Below, in pieces: positions 1-8,159 of a stretch of 64,000 nucleotides of DNA. Position numbers and translations under genes: made by a program. This stretch comes from JABDPF01 sp037384065. GTDB lineage: Bacteria > Pseudomonadota > Gammaproteobacteria > Xanthomonadales > SZUA-36. The DNA lies in assembly GCA_037384065.1 (NCBI GenBank), contig JARROJ010000018.1, forward strand, positions 1 to 64,000, given 5' to 3'. Positions within the stretch are counted from its first letter, which is position 1; each line of letters starts with the position of its first letter. The notes below the pieces were generated by a model. It had not been told where the DNA came from and ran no database searches. It worked only from the letters and a program-made list of their open reading frames with translations.

Positions 1-1527
1 GACGCCGTCTCCGCCCAGTCCGGCGATCAGACCCAGGGCAAGGTGGGCCCGGACGGCCGCTTCACCATCAACGGCCTGACGCCGGGTGAGGAATACGTCA
101 TCTACATCAACGGCATCTCCGGCGGTGGTTACCCGACCACGCCCACGCGTCTTCTCTCAGAGGGCGAGTACTGGAACGAGGCGGAGAGCAACGATCCGGC
201 GACGGACGCCAGCTGCGACGCCACCCCCATCGTGGCCGAGGCCGGCGTGACCAAGACCGCCGACATCGTGTTCAACGGCTACCTCGATGGCGTGCAGTAC
301 ACGCCGATCGTGGCCGCCTACCTGACCGACATGGCCAAGAACGGCAAGTCCTCGGCCGGCATCCTGGGCTCCACCGCGTTCAAGTGGGACGAGAACAAGA
401 ACATCACCGTGCTGAACCCGGACGTCATCAAGGGCAGCTTCGTGCGGATGAACCGCAATGGCCAGGTCATGACCGTCCAGGCCGACTTCGACGGCGACGG
501 CCTGCAGCAGGCCGCCCTGTTCGACTGGCAGGGCAGCAAGAACGGCCGCCTGGTGAACCTGGGCGACCTGAATGGCGGGACCTGCGGTCCCGATGGTCCG
601 GCTGGACGGAATTCGAGCATGGCGATCGACGTCGACGCTGCCGGTCACACGGTGGTCGGCTTCGCCTACATCGACGTGGACGGCGACGGCGCCTGCAACT
701 CCCAGTTCAAGGGCGAAATCCGCCCGTTCATCTGGACCCAGGGCAAGCACGGCGGCATGCGCATGCTTTCCGATGAAGGCGCGCCCGCCTTCAACAAATA
801 CCTGCGCGCTGACGTCATTTCCGGCAACGGCGAGGTGATCCTCGGCCAGAACGGTGGCTCCGCCGCCGTCGCCTGGGTCAACGAGGGCCCCCTGGTGGAC
901 CTCTACGGGGGTCCGCACAAGGTCCGCGAAGCCCTGGCCGTCAGTTACGACGGCACGCGCGTCGCCCTGAGCACGTACAAGGAAGGCCCCCTGCTGTGGA
1001 ACCCGTTCGAAGACGAGTACACGGACATCGGCAGCCTCGAGTGGTGCACGGACCTGCCCTTCGTGGATTTCCGCTTCGGCAACCTGTGCCAGCCGAACCG
1101 CTTCTGCCCGGAAGGCTGCACCGATGACTTCATCGCGAACGACCTTCGCGTGGGGCCCGTCTCCGTGCTGCCCCTCGACATGAACGACGAGGGCACCGTG
1201 ATCGTGGGCCGCGCCGGCAACTTCTTCTCCGGCGTCGTCGGTGCCATGTACGTGGAAGGAATGGGCTGGATGACCCTGAAGGACTTCTTCTACCGCCAGG
1301 GCGTCGCGGAAGCCTTCGACTTCCCGATGGACAACCCGATCTCCATCAGCGCAGCCGGCGACAAGTTGGTCGGCGGTCTCACCGGCGCCGCCTTCTCCTG
1401 GCACGCCGACCTGACCCAGGTGTACGTGTGCAGGAACGGCCGCGATATCGCCACGTCCTTCCCGCAAGGTGCGGTTCAGCACGTGCAGAAGGGCGCCGAG
1501 CTCGGCCGCTGCGCCTTCATCGACTGA
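1..1527 (+). CDS. Secreted HAF-type repeat protein, C-terminal part (5' end outside window)
   Basis: The frame is open from base 1, so the gene begins upstream of the window; at least 508 residues are present. The first ~30 visible residues (GRFTINGLTPGEEYVIYI) look like the end of a carboxypeptidase-regulatory/SpaA-like beta-sandwich. The rest has recurring units of the type 'DxxGTVIVG...AxxW', for example SMAIDVDAAGHTVVG, DMNDEGTVIVG and ISAAGDKLVGG, each followed by a Trp-containing strand. This resembles HAF repeats of extracellular bacterial proteins. Asp/Gly-rich DGDG stretches could bind calcium, and a Cys-rich loop (CQPNRFCPEGC) suggests disulphides in an exported protein. Stop TGA is at 1525-1527, followed by a strong hairpin. 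The molecular function is not known; the repeat assignment is by pattern only. Confidence 0.7.
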   Translation, partial: DAVSAQSGDQTQGKVGPDGRFTINGLTPGEEYVIYINGISGGGYPTTPTRLLSEGEYWNEAESNDPATDASCDATPIVAEAGVTKTADIVFNGYLDGVQYTPIVAAYLTDMAKNGKSSAGILGSTAFKWDENKNITVLNPDVIKGSFVRMNRNGQVMTVQADFDGDGLQQAALFDWQGSKNGRLVNLGDLNGGTCGPDGPAGRNSSMAIDVDAAGHTVVGFAYIDVDGDGACNSQFKGEIRPFIWTQGKHGGMRMLSDEGAPAFNKYLRADVISGNGEVILGQNGGSAAVAWVNEGPLVDLYGGPHKVREALAVSYDGTRVALSTYKEGPLLWNPFEDEYTDIGSLEWCTDLPFVDFRFGNLCQPNRFCPEGCTDDFIANDLRVGPVSVLPLDMNDEGTVIVGRAGNFFSGVVGAMYVEGMGWMTLKDFFYRQGVAEAFDFPMDNPISISAAGDKLVGGLTGAAFSWHADLTQVYVCRNGRDIATSFPQGAVQHVQKGAELGRCAFID

Positions 1528-1569
1528 GCCAGCCTCGGTTCCGGCTTGCGAGCCGATCCGAGTAGACGC

Positions 1570-1600
1570 GGAGGCGGGGAAACCCGCCTCCCGTCATTTT
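1570..1600 (+). terminator. Intrinsic terminator after the HAF-type gene
   Basis: A perfect 9-bp stem (1570-1578 GGAGGCGGG with 1583-1591 CCCGCCTCC) is closed by a GAAA tetraloop and followed by CGTCATTTT. It lies 43 bases after the stop codon. The T-tract is short and displaced, so termination may be partial. Confidence 0.7.
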
Positions 1601-1953
1601 GGGATGTCGAAAATCGGAGTGCGACAGCATGAACGTCCTGAAGCTGTATCGATCGTTTGCAATCTGAGGGAATGATCGCCGATTGAGTTGCCGTCAGACC
1701 GATGCCGACCCGAGGCGGAACTCAGCCCGGGTTTTCCTGGCCACGCTTGAACTGCTCAAGCCGCTCGAGCAACGAACGTGAATGACGGTTTGGAATATTC
1801 CGTTGCAAGCGAATGTAGCGGTCGTTTTACCCATGCGCCCCCAGCGCATCCTTATCGGGCGCCCTGAACGTTTCCGCTTCATGTGTAACCGATGCGCGCT
1901 GTCCCTCGTTTAGTTTCTATGCACACCGCATCGACACACCGGGAGTTCCCGTC
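1601..1953. other. Intergenic region, no gene seen
   Basis: These 353 bases between the terminator and the S41 peptidase hold no convincing coding frame, RNA or repeat. Composition shifts toward lower GC to the right. A GGGAG ribosome-binding site lies just before the ATG at 1954. Confidence 0.5.
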
Positions 1954-3426
1954 ATGACGTCCATTTTGCCCAAAGTTGCTGCAACGCTGGTCCTGGCTTG
2001 TCCGTTGATACTTCCAATAACGACAAGCGGAGCTGAGAATTCGTCCTCCCAAGAACCCGTCTCATACTCTGTCGCCGCCGTACGCGAAGACTTCGCTTAT
2101 CTCTACGAGACCCTGCAGATCAGCAGTTACGATCTCTTCCGCAACACGTCCAAAACGGATTACGACAGCGCTTTTGAGCAGGCTATGGACTCGATAACCG
2201 GTCCGATGACGTACCTTGAGATCAATCGCCTGTTCGAGCCGTTCGTGGTTCTCGCGGGGTTTGTCCATTGCACGGTGGATTTTCCGTACGAGGCGTATCG
2301 GCAGTTTTATCAGAACGGCGGGCGCGGGATTCCCTTCAAAATCGGCTTTTTCGGGGAGAAGGTTTTGGTAACGGCAAATTGGTCTGACAACAAGCAGATT
2401 GAAGCCGGCGACGAACTCCTGGCAATCAATGGAATAGACATTCACCAACTGCTCGAAAAGATCTATGCCTATAAGCAGGGTGAGAGTGACTATGTCAAAC
2501 AGACCCTGTTGGAAAACGGATCACTCAGGGAGAACTGGTGGTATGTTTTCGGTGATTTTCCTTCGGGTACCGTGCGCATCGAGAAACCGGGCGGGGAGCG
2601 AATCGATACCGAGGTTGAAGGATTGACCCGCGAGCAATACCAGGAGCGAACACAGGCGGTGCAGTCGCCATCGTTCATGAAAAGCGGAAGAGCTTTTGAA
2701 TTTATTGGCGATGTTGCTTACTTGCGCCCGGGTATTTTTCTCAATACCGAGTCACGGGACCTTTCCTCCCAGGATGCGTTCAACAATGAAGCGTTCCTGG
2801 CCTTCATTGATTCTGCGTTTATCGAGATTGCGAAGAAAAAAGCACAGCATCTCATACTTGATCTGCGCGGAAATTACGGCGGCGACAACTCCTTCAGCGA
2901 TCCGATGATCGCCTATTTTGCGGATAAGCCGTTCCGGATCGCGTCAAAATTCAGTGTCCGTACCAGCCAGGTTACCAAGTCCTTCTGGAAAGACGTGGCT
3001 AATCCCGAACTCGCGGACATGAAACGCAAGATCATGACCCTCGACGACGGAACCCGATTCGATGTCGAACTCAATACGACACAGCCAAGAACCGATGAAC
3101 GTGCGTTCAAAGGAGAGGTCATCGCCCTGATCGACCGTTTCAGTTTTTCCAATACCACGTCGGTTGCCGCCATCGTGCAGGACTATGAATTCGGAACCCT
3201 CGTGGGAGAGGAGACCGCCGACACGCCTTCTTCCTGCGGAGCCGTCCATACGTTCACCTTGCCCAACACCCAGATGGGCGTCATGTTTCCAAAGGCTTGC
3301 ATGATCCGCCCCAGCGGTGATCCGAGCTTGCGGGGCGTCATCCCGGACCACAAGGTCAGCGATGATCCCTTTACCCAGGACGATGAAATTCTTGATGCCG
3401 CGCTTCAATTGATCCGAACGGGTTGA
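1954..3426 (+). CDS. Exported S41-family (tail-specific type) peptidase
   Basis: 490 residues. The N-terminus (KVAATLVLAC) is a signal peptide; Val-Leu-Ala-Cys16 could be a lipobox, otherwise cleavage would follow TTSGA. A PDZ-like segment around residues 115-150 (GDELLAINGIDI) precedes the S41 core, with LILDLRGNYGGDNS near residues 304-317 and DRFSFSNTTS at 394-403. By alignment with the TFSSA motif of S41 enzymes, Ser399 is the likely nucleophile; VGEETAD follows as usual. Distant relatives cleave C-termini of periplasmic proteins or act as general secreted proteases, and the substrate here is unknown. Codon use is clearly less GC-rich than in the housekeeping genes further right, suggesting acquisition or relaxed selection. 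The start is supported by GGGAG 9 bases upstream. Confidence 0.8.
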   Translation: MTSILPKVAATLVLACPLILPITTSGAENSSSQEPVSYSVAAVREDFAYLYETLQISSYDLFRNTSKTDYDSAFEQAMDSITGPMTYLEINRLFEPFVVLAGFVHCTVDFPYEAYRQFYQNGGRGIPFKIGFFGEKVLVTANWSDNKQIEAGDELLAINGIDIHQLLEKIYAYKQGESDYVKQTLLENGSLRENWWYVFGDFPSGTVRIEKPGGERIDTEVEGLTREQYQERTQAVQSPSFMKSGRAFEFIGDVAYLRPGIFLNTESRDLSSQDAFNNEAFLAFIDSAFIEIAKKKAQHLILDLRGNYGGDNSFSDPMIAYFADKPFRIASKFSVRTSQVTKSFWKDVANPELADMKRKIMTLDDGTRFDVELNTTQPRTDERAFKGEVIALIDRFSFSNTTSVAAIVQDYEFGTLVGEETADTPSSCGAVHTFTLPNTQMGVMFPKACMIRPSGDPSLRGVIPDHKVSDDPFTQDDEILDAALQLIRTG

Positions 3427-3459
3427 ACACAACCCAATAAAGCAAACGGTCCGGCGAGC

Positions 3460-3497
3460 CCTCGCGGGGTTGGGTCAACCTCGCGGGGTCGGACCAA
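3460..3497. repeat. 19-bp imperfect tandem repeat, REP-like
   Basis: Two adjacent 19-base units (3460-3478 and 3479-3497) both begin CCTCGCGGGGT and match at 16 of 19 positions. The GGGGT-CGG-ACC core is like short REP-type repeats that accompany RAYT transposases. It lies about 100 bases upstream of the transposase remnant. Confidence 0.6.
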
Positions 3498-3597
3498 CTT
3501 AACACCCAGACTCGGTTGCAATCCCACGCGCCACACGGCTGATTTCCTTCGTTCGAACCCTTGTTTGCGCCGCAAATGGGGGTCAAGAGAATCCACC

Positions 3598-3790
3598 ATG
3601 CCGCGAGCCAGGCGCCAGGACGCGCCCGGATACGTTTGGCGCCTGACCCTTCGTTGCCACGGGCCCGGGTCGACGAGGGACCGGCGCGCGGCGAATGGGT
3701 ACGACGCGCTGAATGGAGCGGCTCCGTCGCCGTCGAAAGCGCTTGCGGGGGTCGGACTCGTCGAACGTCTTCGAAAGCGGATCGGTACCG
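3598..3790 (+). pseudogene. Remnant of a REP-associated tyrosine transposase (RAYT, IS200-like)
   Basis: From ATG 3598 the frame reads MPRARRQDAPGYVWRLTLRC, very like the N-terminus of RAYT proteins (MPRxxRxDxPGxVxHxTxRxH). The His-rich catalytic middle is missing. Then EWSGSVAVES (3711-3740, another frame) and VERLRKRIGT (3760-3789, the first frame) resemble the C-terminal part (a W-x-S-x-AVGS...FVE pattern). The copy therefore looks internally deleted and frameshifted. The family match is from memory of the motif, and the catalytic HUH/Tyr residues are not present, so function is excluded. REP-like tandem repeats upstream support the call. Confidence 0.5.
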
Positions 3791-3850
3791 GGTGCCGATC
3801 TGCTGCTATTCTCTCCCGGTCGCACTGAATAAGCGGTCAGGAGTCAATTC

Positions 3851-4348
3851 ATGAATTGGGATGCCATCGGAGCGATCGCAGAGGCCATCGGCGCACTCGC
3901 GGTTGTCGTTTCTATCGTGTACCTCGCGGTGCAAATCCAAAGCGGCGCCAGGGCGCTGCGCACAACATTACGCGACTCTGCATTTCACGACATGCAAGAG
4001 TGGAACTATGTCCTCAGTTCGGATGAAGAGCTTCCGTGGATATTCAAGCGCGGCCTGAGCAACCCAAAAGACCTGAATGACAAGGAACTGGCTCGATTCC
4101 ACCACATGCTGTACAGCTTTTACAAAGTGTTCGAAAACATCTATCTGCATTTTCTGGACGGATCGATCGCAAAGGAAGCCTGGGAAAACAACAATGAAAT
4201 CCTGTTCCTCTATTACGCGGAAAAGGGGGCACACGAATACTGGCGGAATCGACGGGAAATCTTCGATCCGAGATTCAGAGCGTTGGTGGAGTCATCGCAA
4301 GGGTCTTCAATGACGCCGAGTGACAGGCTCTTTGAAGCGCTTGAATGA
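3851..4348 (+). CDS. Small single-pass membrane protein of unknown function
   Basis: 165 residues. The N-terminal segment AIGALAVVVSIVYLAVQI (residues 11-28) is a membrane helix, followed by Arg/Lys and a soluble helical domain rich in aromatic residues (EYWRNRREIFDPRFR near residues 127-141). Proteins with a similar MNWDAIGAxxE...VSIVYLAxQI start are common as hypothetical proteins in marine gammaproteobacteria; no function is established that I know of. AGGAG nine bases upstream supports the ATG. Base composition is lower in GC than the genomic norm, like the S41 gene to its left, and it sits next to the transposase relic, so this stretch may be accessory DNA. Confidence 0.65.
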   Translation: MNWDAIGAIAEAIGALAVVVSIVYLAVQIQSGARALRTTLRDSAFHDMQEWNYVLSSDEELPWIFKRGLSNPKDLNDKELARFHHMLYSFYKVFENIYLHFLDGSIAKEAWENNNEILFLYYAEKGAHEYWRNRREIFDPRFRALVESSQGSSMTPSDRLFEALE

Positions 4349-4537
4349 CTGCTCCCGGCCGAGGCGGAAACTCTGCGCCCTTGCGGCTCGCGTCCGTCGG
4401 CGCCCCATCGCGCACGACCTGACCACGGCCGGAATTCTTCAAGGCTTTCGATTATTCTTTATCGATAAGGGTTGTGAAGCGCCTTCCCGGTTCCGGGGGC
4501 TTCGATCGGCCTGCGTTCACAGCTCGGGAGCGTATCC

Positions 4538-5668
4538 ATGAAATTGCGCTACAAGATTGCGGGCGGCATGAGTGCCGTTCTGATCCTCCTGATCGTCGCT
4601 TTTGGCGGCTATATCAGCCACGACAGCCCCTGCATCCCGGCGGAGAAGCCGCAACCGGGCAGTGAAACAATGATGGCCATTCGCCACGGCTGTTTTGGCG
4701 GTCCCGAAGTACTGGAACTGGCCAAACTGTCGAAACCCGTTCCGGACACGCATGAGATACGCGTCAGGATCGAGGCGGCGGCCGTCAATCCACTGGACTG
4801 GCACTACATGCGCGGCTCGCCGTACATCATGCGATTAATGGGGGCAGGCGTCGGAACACCGGCCGACATGCGACTGGGCGTGGACTACGCCGGGGTGGTC
4901 GAATCGGTCGGCAGCGCGGTAACGCGATTCCGGCCGGGCGATCGCGTGTTCGGCAGCAGCTCGGGGGCGTTCGCCGAGTATCTGGTCACCCGCGAGGATG
5001 GCGCCGTCGTCCCGGTACCGGAAAACCTGTCCTCGGAACAGGCGGCCGCCGTTCCGGTCGCTGGCCTGACCGCCCTGCAGGCGTTGCGTGATGCCGGCGA
5101 CCTGCAACCGGGCCAGAAAGTCCTGGTCAACGGCGCATCGGGTGGCGTGGGCACGTTCGCGGTACAGATCGCCAAGGCCATGGGCGCCGAGGTGCACGGC
5201 GTCTGCAGCACACGAAACGTCGAGCGTGTCTATGCGCTGGGCGCCGACCGCGTGATCGATTACACGAAGGAAAGCTACATCGACAGCGGCGAAACGTACG
5301 ACCTGATCATCGACAACGTCGGCAATCATTCCCTGCTGGCCAACCGGAAGGTCATGAGCGATTCGTCCACCCTGGTGATCGTCGGCGGTCCGGGCGGCGA
5401 CTGGGTGGGGCCACTGATCCGCCCGCTGGCGGCAACCGCCCTGCAACCGTTCGTCGCGCAAAACTTCGCTGTTTTTCTGGCGCGCATGAAACGGGACGAC
5501 CTGCTGGTCCTGGCCGACATGATGGCGTCCGGAAAAATCACGCCCGTCATCGACCGCCAGTACGCCCTGGCCGAGGTGCCCGAGGCCATCCGTTACTCGG
5601 AAACCGGGCGCGCCAGGGGCAAAATCATCATTCGAATGGATCGACCAGGCGGAACGACCACGCCCTGA
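4538..5668 (+). CDS. Membrane-anchored zinc-independent MDR oxidoreductase (quinone reductase-like)
   Basis: 376 residues. A hydrophobic N-terminal helix (residues 13-29, MSAVLILLIVAFGGYI region) precedes a complete medium-chain dehydrogenase/reductase domain. The GroES-like part (residues ~50-165) has AAAVNPLDWHYMRG and LGVDYAGVVESVG, and the Rossmann part has VNGASGGVGTFAVQIAKAMG for NADPH. The catalytic-zinc cysteines of alcohol dehydrogenases are absent, so this belongs with QOR/zeta-crystallin-like NADPH-dependent reductases. The anchor is unusual because most relatives are cytosolic and begin near residue 46 (MMAIRHG...); a start there (ATG at 4670 or 4673) is possible, but GGGAG upstream of 4538 and the coherent helix favour the long form. 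The substrate is unknown. It is convergent with the next gene. Confidence 0.78.
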   Translation: MKLRYKIAGGMSAVLILLIVAFGGYISHDSPCIPAEKPQPGSETMMAIRHGCFGGPEVLELAKLSKPVPDTHEIRVRIEAAAVNPLDWHYMRGSPYIMRLMGAGVGTPADMRLGVDYAGVVESVGSAVTRFRPGDRVFGSSSGAFAEYLVTREDGAVVPVPENLSSEQAAAVPVAGLTALQALRDAGDLQPGQKVLVNGASGGVGTFAVQIAKAMGAEVHGVCSTRNVERVYALGADRVIDYTKESYIDSGETYDLIIDNVGNHSLLANRKVMSDSSTLVIVGGPGGDWVGPLIRPLAATALQPFVAQNFAVFLARMKRDDLLVLADMMASGKITPVIDRQYALAEVPEAIRYSETGRARGKIIIRMDRPGGTTTP

Positions 5669-5740
5669 AGTCGAGACGTCGCAGTCGCGGCCCGATGCCT
5701 GTTTGCAAGGCATGACGGACGGTATCGCCGGGTCGGTCAA

Positions 5741-6859
5741 TCAATTCTGGCGCCACAATTTCTGGCCCCTGAGCGTAATCAGCTTGCTGATATAGTCCTC
5801 ACGGTTCGTGTAGCCGCCCGCCAGATGACGGAACCCGGAGAAGGAGGTTCTGGCATGCAGGGTCCGCCAGTTGTCGAACCAGACCGCACGACCCGGGCGC
5901 AATTGAAAGCGCACCTGGTTTTCCGGATCGTTGACGAGTTCGTGGAACCGCCCGTAAGCCCGATAGAAAAGCGCTTGCTTCTCTGCACTGAGCTTGAACG
6001 GGGAGCGATCGAAATTATTGAAGCAAATCTGCTCCAGGTTGCCGTCTTCATCCTCGGTGATCACGGGATGCGCCGCGCGCAAGTGAACCCCCGGTTCAAA
6101 ATAATGGGCCGGAACGACGGTCTCCTTCAGGCACGCATAGGCTTCCGGGTCTTCGCGGCGAATGACATCGGCGGCATGGAAGCCGTCGGCAAACTGGTTG
6201 TAAGCGCCTTCGCCGTCAAAAGCCAGGCAGTGCAGCAATTGCATGCCCGGGGGGTCGATGCAATAGGTGCTGTCCGTATGCAGTCCAATGCCGACACTCG
6301 TATAGGCGCTGTCGCTGTGCTTTTGATTGTTGGAAAAGTCCCACAGCCCTCCGAAGATACTCTGACGGATGTAACCCACGCGCTCCAGGAGGGTGCGCGT
6401 GGCTTCCAGATTCGAGTCCATGCCCGAAAAAGTCACCAGGCCATAGCTGAGAAAGGCTTCCAGCATGGCCTGCAATGCGTCGTCGTCCTCGACCACTTCG
6501 GTGAACTGAAAATCAGGAATAGTGTCTTGTAACGCGTTGTTCCACAATGAATAAACCGGCTCCAACTTAACCGGCACACCGAATTGATGCAGAAACTCGG
6601 AGGTATACTCGCTCAGGAAATTTTCATTTCTCCAGTCGATCTGAAGGCTGCGATTGTCATCGATTAACCGCACATCCGAGACGGGGGGAACGGACGGCAA
6701 AGCGAAGGTCTCGACCGTACGCTGCAGGGTTTCCGGGTTCAGACTTTCCGGGTGCTGGCAATGGTCGCGCAGCCAGAAGAAGGAAAAATCCGCCTGGTCC
6801 CCATTTTCCCATTCGATGAAAAGCCTTTCCTGTTCCTGTCTGATTGCTTGGATGCGCAT
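5741..6859 (-). CDS. Trimethyllysine dioxygenase-like 2-oxoglutarate/Fe(II) oxygenase
   Basis: 372 residues from the ATG at 6859, which has GGGAG upstream; the frame stays open further upstream, but that part lacks homology. The N-terminal domain (FFWLRDHCQHP, residues 27-37) corresponds to the zinc-domain entry of gamma-butyrobetaine and trimethyllysine hydroxylases, although only one Cys remains. The TauD-type core carries His194 and Asp196 (GLHTDSTY), the distal His335 (WRTLHART) and an Arg after it (SGFRHLAGGY). HTDSTY...PPGMQLLHCL and ADGFHAAD resemble trimethyllysine dioxygenase more than butyrobetaine hydroxylase. The family hydroxylates carnitine precursors using 2-oxoglutarate and O2; the actual substrate cannot be fixed from sequence. 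No other carnitine genes are nearby. Composition is lower in GC than in the flanking housekeeping genes. Confidence 0.8.
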   Translation of the reverse strand: MRIQAIRQEQERLFIEWENGDQADFSFFWLRDHCQHPESLNPETLQRTVETFALPSVPPVSDVRLIDDNRSLQIDWRNENFLSEYTSEFLHQFGVPVKLEPVYSLWNNALQDTIPDFQFTEVVEDDDALQAMLEAFLSYGLVTFSGMDSNLEATRTLLERVGYIRQSIFGGLWDFSNNQKHSDSAYTSVGIGLHTDSTYCIDPPGMQLLHCLAFDGEGAYNQFADGFHAADVIRREDPEAYACLKETVVPAHYFEPGVHLRAAHPVITEDEDGNLEQICFNNFDRSPFKLSAEKQALFYRAYGRFHELVNDPENQVRFQLRPGRAVWFDNWRTLHARTSFSGFRHLAGGYTNREDYISKLITLRGQKLWRQN

Positions 6860-7186
6860 GCACAGTTCTCCCTTTGAATCCACGCTGGTTTGGCATGAGC
6901 TTTTTACCGTTCGTTGCGGCCCAGGGTTCGAAGCCTGACGCAAACCAGAAATTGAGTGAGGAAAGCGCCCATCCAGGCGCTTTTTACGGACATCCAAAAA
7001 GTCTAAAGCAGTTCCGGTTCGTTTGCTGCCCCCGTAAACGTTTTGCGCTGTCGACGTGTGCCAATGAGGGGGCTGACGCGCCGCGGGTCAATGAAGTGAT
7101 GAATGGGGTCGGAGCCTTGCCAGGCGCGGATTTCGCGCGTGAAACATCGACTTGCCGCGGCCCTGCGCTGACACTAACCTGACACC
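6860..7186. other. Divergent intergenic region
   Basis: 327 bases separate the dioxygenase (leftward) from the small membrane protein (rightward). They should hold both promoters, but no strong consensus is visible. The only clear structure is the hairpin at 6962-6983. Confidence 0.45.
6962..6985 (+). terminator. Terminator-like hairpin upstream of the dioxygenase gene
   Basis: An 8-bp perfect stem (AAAGCGCC 6962-6969 with GGCGCTTT 6976-6983) and 6-base loop run into TTTTT (6981-6985) on the plus strand. No plus-strand gene ends nearby, so it may stop antisense or read-through transcription, or act within the dioxygenase leader instead. Confidence 0.45.
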
Positions 7187-7582
7187 ATGAAACGGACCTT
7201 GCGCGCGGGATTCGTCTATTTCTTGATTGTATTCACAATCGGCTTCGTTCTCGGTTCGCTGCGCGTTCTCGTGGTTGCGCCACGGATTGGGGAACTTGCT
7301 GCGGTCCTGGTCGAATTGCCGGTGATGCTCTCGGCGGCCTGGATCGTCTGCAGCGCCCTGACCACCCGCTTTCGAGTCGCACGCAACACCCGCGACCGGA
7401 TCATCATGGGTGGCCATGCACTTGCGTTGCTTCTTATCGCAGAGATCGCCCTGTCGAAATTCGTTTTTGGTAATCCGATGGGATCGATAGTCGCGGCTTA
7501 CCTCACGCCGCACGGATTTGTCGGATTATGCGGGCAACTGGCGTTCGCGGTATTTCCCCTGCTGCAGCTCGCAAGGCGCTGA
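7187..7582 (+). CDS. Small four-helix integral membrane protein of unknown function
   Basis: 131 residues with about four hydrophobic segments: residues ~9-30 (FVYFLIVFTIGFVLGSLRVLV), 37-57, 73-92 (MGGHALALLLIAEIAL) and 105-127. The first helix carries Gly and Arg and the loops are short and basic (ARNTRDR), typical of small uncharacterised inner-membrane proteins. I recognise no catalytic motif. It stands alone between a divergent and a convergent neighbour, so context gives no role. No strong Shine-Dalgarno is visible, though the coding potential and membrane pattern are convincing. Confidence 0.65.
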   Translation: MKRTLRAGFVYFLIVFTIGFVLGSLRVLVVAPRIGELAAVLVELPVMLSAAWIVCSALTTRFRVARNTRDRIIMGGHALALLLIAEIALSKFVFGNPMGSIVAAYLTPHGFVGLCGQLAFAVFPLLQLARR

Positions 7583-7733
7583 CCACAGCGTTCAAAACCG
7601 CTCCCGGCCGAATGAGGAACGGCTATCCCCAGCGCCTTGAAAGGCGAGTGATTCGGCAAGGCGCGCACCGCGAACCCTCGCGAACCCGGAGCGGTTCCCG
7701 CTCTCCAGCTCGGCCCGAGGACGCCGGTCGGTT

Positions 7734-8021
7734 CTATTTCAACTGCGACTTGAAGTAGTTGAACGAATGCACCAGGGCTTTCTGGATTTTCACGGCTTCC
7801 GCGGACATGGCTTCCCACCTGTCGTCGCCCGCGACCTTGAGCTCATCCAGCTTCTGCTTGAAGGCCCGGGAGGATTCCTTCAACTGGGCAACCTGGTCGT
7901 CATACGTCTGCCCGAGCTTCTGCTGACCGGTTTTCGCCTTCTTCTCCAGCTCGGCGAGATGGCTGTTCACCTCGTCGAGTTGCGCCTTCATCGTGCGGAT
8001 CACTTCATCTCGTTTCGACAT
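7734..8021 (-). CDS. Small coiled-coil protein of unknown function
   Basis: 95 residues, almost entirely predicted alpha-helical coiled coil: a charged heptad pattern runs from about residue 5 to 70 (KAQLDEVNSHLAELEKKAK, then QVAQLKESSRAFKQKLDEL), ending in a short segment VHSFNYFKSQLK. It has no signal peptide or Cys. Similar short coiled-coil proteins occur widely in proteobacteria without known function; a structural or adaptor role is only a guess. GGAGC lies a few bases upstream of the ATG. Monocistronic by layout. Confidence 0.65.
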   Translation of the reverse strand: MSKRDEVIRTMKAQLDEVNSHLAELEKKAKTGQQKLGQTYDDQVAQLKESSRAFKQKLDELKVAGDDRWEAMSAEAVKIQKALVHSFNYFKSQLK

Positions 8022-8159
8022 TACGTTTGCTCCTCAGCGTATCTTGCGCCCGTTGGCGGAATGACCTCGCCGCGTAAAACACGGGAGGACCGACAATCCC
8101 CACCACTATATCGCCCCTCAATCCATGGCGTAACCCGTGGCCTGCGCGCCGCCAAAAGG

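Larger units (their letters stand above)
3427..3850. other. Intergenic region with tandem repeat and transposase relic
   Basis: There is no intact gene in these 424 bases. They contain a 19-base tandem repeat (3460-3497), a decayed REP-associated transposase fragment (about 3598-3790) and the ribosome-binding site AGGAG of the following gene. A 6-bp inverted repeat (3420-3435) straddles the S41 stop codon but has no T-tract. Confidence 0.55.
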
